In this document: piece after piece, positions 15,075-21,991 of the stretch
How the letters are laid out: the number at the start of each line of letters is the position of its first letter
Position numbering within the stretch: the first letter of the stretch is position 1
Assembly (NCBI GenBank): GCA_000961805.1
Contig: LADV01000198.1
Location: 1 to 24,432, forward strand
Direction of reading: 5' to 3'
Source of the DNA: Peptococcaceae bacterium BRH_c23
Lineage (GTDB): Bacteria > Bacillota_B > Desulfitobacteriia > Desulfitobacteriales > Desulfitobacteriaceae
Length of the DNA stretch: 24,432 nt
The notes under the pieces: generated by a model
What the model saw: only the letters and a program-made list of their open reading frames with translations
The model's database searches: none
Told to the model about the DNA's origin: nothing
Translations under genes and position numbers: made by a program

Positions 15075-16715
15075 TTAGGTTAGCAATTGTTGATCCAGAT
15101 ACTCTAGGAATTCCGTTGCCTGCTTTAAAACATCCTCAAAGACGATTGCAAATGGTCTTTCACCCAAATGAAAGTAGGTAGCCCCCCTCTGATAGTCTTT
15201 TCCCTTCCTATGACCGGCCCCGTTTCTCAAATCCTGTAAAGACCTGAGAAATTTAATATGCTCCTCTGACCCAATCAACCCCATCTCTTGAAACCAAAGA
15301 GATAATTTGTTAATACCTTTTGAATTCTTGGGGACTTCCCCTAGTATCTGTGCCTGAATCTCCTCTTCGTTAAGGGAATCAACTAGAACTTTTGTGAGGG
15401 CCATGGATTGCTGATCGAACTCAGATTGGTCATTTGAGACTGGAACCCTCAGCACTTTGAAGTTATGCTCATCATCTTCAGATAGTGGCTTGAATAGAAG
15501 CCACCCAAATTTCTTTGACCACTTCTCTTGAAAGATATTAAACTGGTGCTTAAAAAGTAGATCAGCCTTTTCTGGATTAGTAAACTCGGCCAGGAAGCTC
15601 CGCTTCCAGTTCACATCACTAATTGTACCTTCTGGTGGTACGTTGTAACTCTTCCAATACCCACGCTCTTCAGCAGGCAGGTCCCGACCAAGGTCACCCA
15701 AGAACACTATTATGTACTTTCCATGGTTGTTATCCATTTGCAGGCCCCATAATGTACCGCAACTGAGGTAACCATCTTCTACGGAGTACATCTCTGGTTT
15801 GGAGTAGTATTTCGTTAAAACATCCCTCCTAAAGTACACAGGTGTTAAATAATGTGGAGCGTGTGGATTCTTGCCGAAGTAGTTCGATAACTTATCTTCG
15901 TTGCAGGTGTACAGTTTGGGGTCCCCGTTACCGTCTATGCCGATAATAAAGTCCTCGTAGTCCGCCTCTGCCTCGAAAGGCCAAATCCCACTTTTCTCCT
16001 TAGGCATTCCCTGGATTAGTTTCTTCCCTTCCAACCGAGATAAAGTTGGTTTATCATCTTTATAAGAGACTCCCGGTTCATCGATGTAGCGAAAATAATG
16101 TAAGTTTCCTTCTTTTACAACCTTTCGAATCTCGCTCAGGCCCAGGTTAGTAAGAGTCTTGTCTGAGTATCGATCGATGGAGAAGTAGATTGCCAAATGC
16201 ATCTCCTTAATGGCAAGGAATTGCTTTAGAGGCTTTAACTTAATCTGTACCCGATCTTCCTCGATAAGTATATAATCCTCTTCGGCCCCACTTTTATTGA
16301 TCTTCACAAACTTATTAAAAGACTTATCATAATAAAGATTGTGAAAAAGCCGAAACTCTTCGGACACCTCTACATAGTTCTTTTTAATGCCATGGAATTC
16401 ACGGCAGTGAATAAGCGGTTCTATCCCGTCGTCGTTTCCGAACCTATGATAAGTTATCTGGCTTTCAACTTCGTGGCCAAAGTACTCAGTGCAACCCGGC
16501 ATACCATTACCCATGCGTAAATCCCACGACTCGTTGTTTAAAGCCTCTTCTACCATAGTGTTTTGAATGAGGGCACTGAAAAAATACGTTTCTCCCCAGT
16601 CCCCCTTATTAATGCAGTAAACCGTTACCCACTGTTCCTGCCCGACTTTCTTCTGTATGTAATCCATCCAATCCCGGAAAAGAATATCTCCCGGTATGTT
16701 GTTCTGTTTGTACAT
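15075..16715 (-). CDS. Large protein with C-terminal HEPN-type RNase motif, candidate defence effector
   Basis: Most of the 546 residues are unassigned. Near the C-terminus, SLQDLRNGAGHRKGK contains R497-N-G-A-G-H502, the R-N-x3-H form of the HEPN ribonuclease active site, inside a helix followed by a second long helix (PFAIVFEDVLKQATEFLEYLDQQL), which suits a HEPN bundle. The N-terminal 450 residues are rich in beta-strands and aromatic residues (YFFSALIQN, GIWPFEAEADYEDFIIGIDG, YLTPVYFRRDVLTKYY), a possible sensor. ApeA-type defence proteins also end in HEPN, but I cannot show homology beyond the motif. GGAGGAG precedes the ATG with nine bases. Its partner follows 28 bases after its stop. 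RNA cleavage on phage sensing is a hypothesis. Confidence 0.65.
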   Translation of the reverse strand: MYKQNNIPGDILFRDWMDYIQKKVGQEQWVTVYCINKGDWGETYFFSALIQNTMVEEALNNESWDLRMGNGMPGCTEYFGHEVESQITYHRFGNDDGIEPLIHCREFHGIKKNYVEVSEEFRLFHNLYYDKSFNKFVKINKSGAEEDYILIEEDRVQIKLKPLKQFLAIKEMHLAIYFSIDRYSDKTLTNLGLSEIRKVVKEGNLHYFRYIDEPGVSYKDDKPTLSRLEGKKLIQGMPKEKSGIWPFEAEADYEDFIIGIDGNGDPKLYTCNEDKLSNYFGKNPHAPHYLTPVYFRRDVLTKYYSKPEMYSVEDGYLSCGTLWGLQMDNNHGKYIIVFLGDLGRDLPAEERGYWKSYNVPPEGTISDVNWKRSFLAEFTNPEKADLLFKHQFNIFQEKWSKKFGWLLFKPLSEDDEHNFKVLRVPVSNDQSEFDQQSMALTKVLVDSLNEEEIQAQILGEVPKNSKGINKLSLWFQEMGLIGSEEHIKFLRSLQDLRNGAGHRKGKDYQRGATYFHLGERPFAIVFEDVLKQATEFLEYLDQQLLT

Positions 16716-17041
16716 AATTGCTAACTCCTCCTATTCCCCCGAGTTTACCTGTAAAGATTCAGATATCCAAGTAAACTTAAGCCAGGATTTAAAACCTACT
16801 TTCATAATAAAATATGCATCAGCCTCCATCGTCAATTGGCATTTTTCGGAGCTCAATACATTCACTACTGGCTACCACCTTTAAATTCTACATAACTTAT
16901 TTCTGTTAGGCTTAAAGCATTTACTTTGCCGCACTATCTTTAAACCTTACCCCGGCGAAATACTCCCCCCGCTAGAACGTGCGACCTGCCAGGAAGGGAA
17001 TTTACTAGTTTTGATAAAGTACCCTGGTCCCCAGACTTAAC
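16716..17041. other. Intergenic region upstream of the HEPN operon
   Basis: No gene is seen. On the minus strand TTGACG (16835-16830) is followed at about 17-20 bases by an AT-rich TTTTATTAT (around 16813-16804), a possible promoter for the operon with a leader of about 80-90 bases. The remaining 16850-17041 shows no clear hairpin or terminator after the PIN gene. Confidence 0.35.
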
Positions 17042-17908
17042 TTACTCTTCCTTAGGCGGTTCAAGAAAAGGTAGTCTGGCATATTCAGCTTTGTTCTGTA
17101 GATTTATATCCGAGGTAACTAGAATCACAACAGAGTTTGGGTACCCCTTCATTATCTCCATGAAAGATGCCAGTAGCCTATCGTCTTTATTGTCTTCTTG
17201 TAACCAGGAAAAAGTTTTTTCAAATTCAGGTTCCACTGCCAATGCCCTTATCATGCTTACATTCTTTTTAAGGGTTACACCTTCTGTAAGTCTTCCACGT
17301 CTTCTGTATTCTTTGATAGATCTAATAATAGACTGAGCCTTGTTTCTAACCTCTTCGTTCCTACCAACCATTTTTAGTTGGTCTAATTCGGATAATACCG
17401 ATGGGGTAAGTATTATCTCAAACTTAACTGCATCTTCAAAAGTCCACTTATCTAAATGTGGGTTAATAAGTATTGCATTCGTGTCAGGCACAAAGATATG
17501 ACCGCCATCGTTGTTACTATATAAATTCTTCACTAACTCAAACTGTTTATCCAAATTCCCATGTACTTTTTCAAAAACTTCCGTTGTCGAGGAGTCCCAC
17601 ACTTGCCGATTCTGTTCTATACAGGAAAGCACTTCACCTTTGCATTCTTTAAAAGTCCGTTGGTATTCGGAAGGTAATTCAGATATCAGGGTTTCCATTA
17701 GCTCCGCAAGGCAACTATATTCTTTATATAAGCGTGCTTGAATCTGCTGGCCTTGGTGATCTATTTTAACCCACTCGTAACTACTAAATCCGATTACACC
17801 CTCAATTTGCCCACAGTACCTAATTTGTGAGTGATGCAAAAGGAAATCCTCAGCTAAGTTTTTGATTTTACCTAAATCCACTGCAATCTGTTCAACAACT
17901 GTATTCAT
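17042..17908 (-). CDS. PIN-domain ribonuclease-like protein
   Basis: PIN domains are metal-dependent RNases, common in toxins and RNA processing. The 288-residue protein has an N-terminal helical region (1-135) of unknown role and a C-terminal PIN domain with the acidic set intact: D142 in FVPDTNAIL, E174 in PSVLSELDQLK, D242/D243 in NKDDRLLA and D267 in LVTSDINLQNKA. The pattern SELDQLK...A-R---I is closest to the PIN domain fused to PhoH-like proteins, but no PhoH ATPase follows here. The start ATG 17908 follows GAGGGAG; the ATG at 17953 has no such site. It has no small antitoxin partner, so it may be a solitary defence or RNA-metabolism gene. It is transcribed like the HEPN genes but separated by 326 bases. 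Confidence 0.82.
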   Translation of the reverse strand: MNTVVEQIAVDLGKIKNLAEDFLLHHSQIRYCGQIEGVIGFSSYEWVKIDHQGQQIQARLYKEYSCLAELMETLISELPSEYQRTFKECKGEVLSCIEQNRQVWDSSTTEVFEKVHGNLDKQFELVKNLYSNNDGGHIFVPDTNAILINPHLDKWTFEDAVKFEIILTPSVLSELDQLKMVGRNEEVRNKAQSIIRSIKEYRRRGRLTEGVTLKKNVSMIRALAVEPEFEKTFSWLQEDNKDDRLLASFMEIMKGYPNSVVILVTSDINLQNKAEYARLPFLEPPKEE

Positions 17909-18017
17909 TTGTACTCCCTCATTGCTTTCAGTTTTTCGTCCAATGTATTTCACCTGACGTCCTAGCCAGATGGCAAATGATAAGACTTATAGTCAGCTAA
18001 CTCCTTACTAGAAAACA

Positions 18018-18276
18018 TCATTGGTCTAAAATAGATATAATCACATAATTAATTGGTACTCTCCAGGATGAAACTCTTTCAAGAACACGTAATTCTTCTC
18101 GGACATTTTGTAGAGCTATTTCCTTCCTGAGATACGGGGACCATATCTGCCATAGGAGTACCAAAATCTTTCCATACGTCCCCATATTTCTGTCACACCC
18201 ATGTGTCAACTTCATGTTTACTTCTTGTTCCACCTGTAGCTTTAAATGCTTCAATAATTGCCTCGGGTTGCGTCAT
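18018..18276 (-). pseudogene. Small winged-helix-like protein gene, broken by a stop and a frameshift
   Basis: From ATG 18276 the frame reads MTQPEAIIEAFKATGGTRSK then HEVDTWV and meets TGA at 18195-18193, after which QKYGDVWKDFGTPMADMVP continues in frame. Later the homology passes to another frame that reads NVREELRVLERVS before the end. The pattern (AII-ALKATGG, a DTWV helix, KYGD-WKD-GT-MADM, REELRVL-RVS) looks like a small winged-helix DNA-binding protein often placed beside defence genes; that family call is from memory and moderate. Both lesions are in a well-conserved stretch, so it is dead. GAGAGGAG precedes the ATG. The upstream side carries copy 1 of the repeat shared with 20577-20720. 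Confidence 0.7.
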
Positions 18277-18315
18277 TTTCATTCTCCTCTCTAGGGCTCG
18301 TATATCTTCAAGTTC

Positions 18316-18452
18316 ATTCCATTATTCGCCATTCTTATATGCTAATTCTTGGTAAGTTTCTAAATTCCTCCATCTTGGTATGACAAATATTCTAAGAAAA
18401 AAGACGCTTATTCAAGCGTCTGATCTTGCACTAAATTAAGTTCTCGGCCTAC
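18316..18452. repeat. Copy 1 of about 140-bp direct repeat bracketing the TcmP/DUF5131 cassette
   Basis: The stretch around ATTATTCGCCATTCTTATAT, the spacer, the AGACGCTT/AAGCGTCT terminator and the codons for DVGRELNL match 20577-20720 at high identity with small indels. In minus orientation it runs: gene tail, terminator, spacer, then toward a start reading MTQ. Confidence 0.8.
18396..18421 (-). terminator. Rho-independent terminator after DUF5131 gene
   Basis: On the minus strand AGACGCTT (18421-18414) and AAGCGTCT (18409-18402) pair around a 4-base loop and are followed by TTTTTTCTTAG. It lies 42 bases past the DUF5131 stop. Confidence 0.85.
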
Positions 18453-18463
18453 ATCCAATTGCC

Positions 18464-19177
18464 TTATTCCATTTGGGGATATTCATCATATGTCCGGCCT
18501 TCAAGTAATCTTCCATTCTTTTTTTTGTTTGTTCCACCCCATTGTTTAAAGAAAAATGGAACCCCAGTTTCTTTCGCATTATCCCTAAGGCTAATCACCC
18601 ATTCTTCTTCCATAGGGCGACAATAGTGACCAGATTCTCCGCCAACTATAATCCAATCGATGCCATTGAGATCTAAACCACTCAAATCGGATAGTAAGGG
18701 TTCCGCAGATATAAATTTCACTTGAGCATTGGTACTCTTTAATTGCTCAGCCCTATACAAATAATCACTGCTTTCAATTGAAACGCCCATCCAAATATTA
18801 TTAGTCCAGTTGATTCGATTTGATAAAGCCTGGAGGCGTTCAGGTCTTTTTGTTAACACTTGAAATGTATGCCAAGAGGCCTTATTCATAGTATCAAATA
18901 TGCTAAGTATTATCTCATCCTTCAGGACTTCATGAAATAGATCAGACATTGAATTTACGAAGACCTTTCTTGGTGCTTTCCATTTTACAGGCGCTGTTAT
19001 TAAGTCTTCATGAATCGTCACGTTGAATCCATTTGTATATCTGGGGTTATGCATTGCCTCAAGCCTTTTAGCAAAAGTGGCTGCATAACAGTTTTGGCAT
19101 CCAGCCGAAACCTTAGTACAACCTGTTACCGGATTCCATGAACACTCGGTCCATTCGATTTTAGTTTTATTAGCCAC
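18464..19177 (-). CDS. DUF5131 / phage Gp37-Gp68 family three-Cys-motif protein
   Basis: The N-terminus TKIEWTECSWNPVTGC-TKVSAGCQNCYA holds the family's cysteines C20-x6-C27-x2-C30, which resemble an iron-sulfur cluster site of radical-SAM-like enzymes; the chemistry is unproven. Other family blocks are KVFVNSMSDLFHEVL, TFQVLTKRPERL, IWMGVSIESSDYLYR, LDWIIVGGESG-like (DLNGIDWIIVGGESGH) and the end GVPFFFKQWGG. The length of 237 residues is normal. The GTG start at 19177 lies 3 bases after the TcmP stop, so translation is probably coupled. These proteins typically sit beside TcmP in phages and islands. Just past its stop the DNA still encodes DVGRELNL, the tail of a replaced gene (see repeat). 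Confidence 0.9.
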   Translation of the reverse strand: MANKTKIEWTECSWNPVTGCTKVSAGCQNCYAATFAKRLEAMHNPRYTNGFNVTIHEDLITAPVKWKAPRKVFVNSMSDLFHEVLKDEIILSIFDTMNKASWHTFQVLTKRPERLQALSNRINWTNNIWMGVSIESSDYLYRAEQLKSTNAQVKFISAEPLLSDLSGLDLNGIDWIIVGGESGHYCRPMEEEWVISLRDNAKETGVPFFFKQWGGTNKKKNGRLLEGRTYDEYPQME

Positions 19178-19180
19178 TTT

Positions 19181-20371
19181 TTACACCAACATTTCTGTTT
19201 TGATTTTATAATTTCTGTCGTTGGTAATATTCTCTCTAATTTTTTTATTTGGTTCTACGATAATTTCGATTAAACCCTTTTTATCTAGGACTTTTAAGGC
19301 CCCTTTGACCTCTTCAAACGAATATGGGGTAACTTGATATACCAAACTCATATTGAATGCGTCAAGTTCTTGCAACAAAGAGGCGATTGTCCAAGTCTTA
19401 TCTAGATAACTTCGGTTATTTCGGAAACGCCGTTTTATTAAATCAATAATTGCCTCATCGAGAAAATCCTCTCTATGGAAAAGTGAAATTTGTAATAGAT
19501 CCTTACTGTCAAATCCTAATTGTATGTTATTCGTATTGCTGTGTTTTAACATGACCTTTTTCATTTCTATAATTGCCTTGTGGTTTTTTGTGATAAATAC
19601 TATGTGGTGACTTATTTTTTCTTTATCATCAGCCTCAAAACTGAAAGGTAATACAAATAACTTGTAACCAGAGTAATCCGATTTACCCATCACATTACAA
19701 AGGTTCTTGGAAAACAATTCGACTATTTTTTGTGTCTTTTGCTTTTGATTCATTTGCCTATTATCTACCACTTTTTCAACTTCAGGTAACTGATCGCCGA
19801 ATATTGGTTCAAAATAGCATAACCGTGATTCCTTAGGCATGTCCATCAAAAAACGGTTTGAGTTAAAAAACAGCACACAGTCCGAACCAATATTTTCCAC
19901 CAGCGCCCAGGTCTGTTCAGCAGAAACATCCTTATACCCCCAAGGATCAATAAAAGAGAAAATGGGAACCTTTTTGTTCAAATGGACTTCTATATCAACT
20001 TTACCAGCTTTTTTATTAGTAATAACGGGATCATAATTAAGCTTAGATCGTACATCATGATCTGATACCAGACTTTTTAACTTCTCGATGTATTCACTAT
20101 TTTCGTCGTTAAATACAATTCTTAACTTATTACGTATGTCATCAGATTTAAAGTTATTAACCATGTCTAATAGAGCTAAGGGAGTAGATGGTTCTCCATC
20201 ATCAAACTTTCCTGGACCACAGAATAAATCAATATAAATGATTTCACGCGCATTTTGTCCAACAGAATTGTTGATTATTGAAAAGTACGCCTTGAAAAAA
20301 TCCGTTACTATTAAAGTTTTTATCCTCGATTTGTCTTTCTGCTGTCCAAAGAAGTTATCTGTTGTTGACAA
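19181..20371 (-). CDS. tcmP: Three-Cys-motif partner protein TcmP
   Basis: TcmP proteins are the constant neighbours of DUF5131 three-Cys proteins. Family landmarks here are the early KTLIVTDFFKAYFSI, YIDLFCGPGKFDDGEPSTPL (about 46-65), FSFIDPWGYKDVSAEQTWAL and VLFFNSNRFLMDM. The LFCGPG block resembles motif I of SAM-dependent methyltransferases (D-x-F-x-G-x-G), and IDPWGY could be motif IV, so a methyltransferase-like fold is likely. The C-terminal 90 residues look like a winged helix (TWTIASLLQELDAF...VKGALKVLDKKGLIEI). The TTG start at 20371 has AAGGGGG seven bases upstream. The substrate is unknown; a modification system working with an Fe-S partner is inference. Confidence 0.9.
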   Translation of the reverse strand: MSTTDNFFGQQKDKSRIKTLIVTDFFKAYFSIINNSVGQNAREIIYIDLFCGPGKFDDGEPSTPLALLDMVNNFKSDDIRNKLRIVFNDENSEYIEKLKSLVSDHDVRSKLNYDPVITNKKAGKVDIEVHLNKKVPIFSFIDPWGYKDVSAEQTWALVENIGSDCVLFFNSNRFLMDMPKESRLCYFEPIFGDQLPEVEKVVDNRQMNQKQKTQKIVELFSKNLCNVMGKSDYSGYKLFVLPFSFEADDKEKISHHIVFITKNHKAIIEMKKVMLKHSNTNNIQLGFDSKDLLQISLFHREDFLDEAIIDLIKRRFRNNRSYLDKTWTIASLLQELDAFNMSLVYQVTPYSFEEVKGALKVLDKKGLIEIIVEPNKKIRENITNDRNYKIKTEMLV

Positions 20372-20476
20372 TTCTAAGCCCCCTTATCATCTCTTCAGGT
20401 CCCTGTTAATCTTTCCCCCATGAAGCCGATTTTCCAGTTCCCGCCCTCGTAGTGATGTGGATTAATCCTACTTCTC

Positions 20477-20521
20477 TTATTTTCGACCTGTTAACAGCCT
20501 AAAGAATTCTAACTGAGTCAT
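20477..20521 (-). CDS. 14-residue open frame, start stub of a replaced gene
   Basis: AAGGAGAGTGAAATG opens MTQLEFFRLLTGRK and stops at TAA 20479-20477. The position and the first residues MTQ parallel the start of the broken winged-helix gene at 18276, and the upstream DNA of both is the shared direct repeat. It is probably the stump left when the TcmP/DUF5131 cassette replaced the rest. Expression is doubtful. The rest of 20372-20660 shows no other gene. Confidence 0.35.
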   Translation of the reverse strand: MTQLEFFRLLTGRK

Positions 20522-20576
20522 TTCACTCTCCTTGCTACTGCTCGTTGATCTATATGAACTTGCATGTCTTCATGGT

Positions 20577-20720
20577 ATTCCATTATTCACCATTCTTATA
20601 TGCTAATTCTCGGTAAGTTTCTATATTCCTCCAATTTGATAAGACAAATATTTACCAAGAAAAAAGACGCTTTATTCAAGCGTCTAATAAATTAAGCTCT
20701 CGTCCCACATCCACGATTTC
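20577..20720. repeat. Copy 2 of about 140-bp direct repeat bracketing the TcmP/DUF5131 cassette
   Basis: It matches 18316-18452: the same ATTATTC-CCATTCTTATATGCTAATTCT core, the GGTAAGTTTCT segment, the AAAAAAGACGCTT...AAGCGTCT terminator and the DVGRELNL codons. The two copies lie about 2260 bases apart in the same orientation. Confidence 0.8.
20659..20685 (-). terminator. Rho-independent terminator after a lost gene
   Basis: AGACGCTT (20685-20678, minus) pairs with AAGCGTCT (20672-20665), followed by TTTTTTCTTGG. It is the copy-2 version of the terminator at 18396-18421. Confidence 0.8.
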
Positions 20721-20790
20721 TGGGTTATCCAGAAACTTTACAAATACATCGTTTCCGATGCTTTCAAGGCAGTCTCGAACCCTTCTTCAA
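20676..20790 (-). pseudogene. 3' tail of an unidentified gene, frameshifted
   Basis: On the minus strand one frame reads CLESIGNDVFVKFLDNPEIVDVGRELNLLDA and stops at TGA 20678-20676. The preceding part continues in a neighbouring frame as LNKTLEEGFETALKA. The terminator stem overlaps its last codons. No family is recognised. The tail DVGRELNL recurs just past the DUF5131 stop, so both are descended from one gene end. It is separated from the ATPase relic by about 50 bases without a gene. Confidence 0.5.
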
Positions 20791-20842
20791 GGGTTTTATT
20801 GAGTGATTTTCAGACGGCGTATGTTAGTATTGTATTGTACAA

Positions 20843-21802
20843 TTACATTTCAGCTAGTTTCTTTCTAAAAGCCGGGTGTATATCGAACGTACTAGTACTT
20901 GGACTGACAAATTTCTCTTCTATACTTGTTAGATATTTAGTCCTTACGCCCAGTTTAAGAATGACCTTTCTAAGAAACCCTGCAAGAAATAAAAACTTAA
21001 TAAGATCATCTTGTCCTAGGTGTTTGTTAGAAATTTTATTATAAATTTTCTGCTCATCACTTAAATTACTATAGTGTGTAACCAAATCCGCATATGACAA
21101 TTGCCAATTCTGACATGCTCCTGAAAAGGATAATATACAATTTTCTAAGTTTTCATATGTCTTTGAATACTCACCGACTAGATCCCGTACTTTCCAGTTC
21201 GAATACTCCCTCTCCGCTATATGTACTGCATCCTGTAAAACTGGTAATTTCTCGCTCTGGCTTTTTTCTATAATATGTCTACAAAATTGTAAAAACTCCC
21301 TAGGCCTTGAAAACGTCCTTTCTGTTATATAGGTTGTAAGATATTTGCCCGGTACTTGTCCATAATTCAATCTCAAGGGATAAAAATAAGACCACTTGTT
21401 GTCAAATGCAAGTAATGAATCATTTAACTCTTCTTTAAAATATGTCGCTATCCTAGTAGCTAATAATTTTCTTAGGCTGAAGTTATTATCGTCTTTCCAC
21501 TTTATTCTTAAAATTTCGTTTTCTGAATCAAATAAATCACTTCCTTTTGCTATTTCATCGTAGATGTCATCTCTTAAGAAAGTAATAATCTTTAAATTAT
21601 TAAAATCTCGTTTAAGCTGTCTCATTGAAAGGATTAAACCTCTTAACCAGCTATTCATTTGATTGCTATTAATCCATGGTTCGTCAAGGTTATCAATAAG
21701 AACATAGAAATTGTTATTTTTAATTATTTCTAATAAGGCGGACTTTATTTCTTCAGCTTCTGGTGAGGTTATTTCCTTGAACCCTGTAAAATCTAGATCT
21801 AT
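20843..21802 (-). pseudogene. P-loop ATPase (Sll1717-like) C-terminal part, 5' end removed at an IS boundary
   Basis: The frame shows the back half of a STAND/AAA-like ATPase: Walker B-type YVLIDNLDEPW, then LKIITFLRDDIYDEI, NEILRIKWKDDNNFSLRKLLATRIA, FSRPREFLQFCRHIIEKS and a helical end. The pattern fits the Sll1717-type P-loop ATPases found in defence contexts. The Walker A and all N-terminal sequence are gone. Homology begins at about 21802, exactly at the left end of the IS. The open frame continues into the IS for 12 codons (MCLKRFWTVEPE), whose WTVEPE is encoded by the IS terminal repeat, not by the ATPase. No N-terminal piece appears on the far side of the IS, so a deletion accompanied or followed the insertion. 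Inactive as an ATPase. Confidence 0.75.
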
Positions 21803-21818
21803 CTCGGGTTCGACAGTC
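21803..21818 (+). repeat. Left terminal inverted repeat of the IS
   Basis: CTCGGGTTCGACAGTC; pairs perfectly with 23721-23736. Read on the minus strand it adds WTVEPE to the truncated ATPase frame. Confidence 0.88.
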
Positions 21819-21875
21819 CAAAACCGTTTTAGGCACATGAAAAAATTTCAAATCCTTCAACCATGCGGGTTAAAA

Positions 21876-21899
21876 GACTTATCCACAAGTGGATAAGTC
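21876..21899. repeat. Palindrome with DnaA-box sequence near the IS left end
   Basis: GACTTATCCAC (21876-21886) and GTGGATAAGTC (21889-21899) form an 11-bp perfect dyad separated by AA. It contains TTATCCACA (21879-21887), the consensus DnaA box. A second consensus box in reverse, TGTGGATAA, lies at 21923-21931. Confidence 0.75.
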
Positions 21900-21955
21900 A
21901 AAAGTGTGTAGGCACACGAATCTGTGGATAACTTCAAATAAATACTGACATTCTA

Positions 21956-21985
21956 TTGATTAATGTAGGTGCGCAATGATATAAT
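21956..21985 (+). promoter_or_regulatory. Transposase promoter, placed for a leaderless mRNA
   Basis: TTGATT (21956-21961) and a perfect TATAAT (21980-21985) are 18 bases apart. The ATG (21992) begins seven bases after the -10, where transcription normally starts, and no Shine-Dalgarno is present. Confidence 0.7.
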
Positions 21986-21991
21986 AGTACT

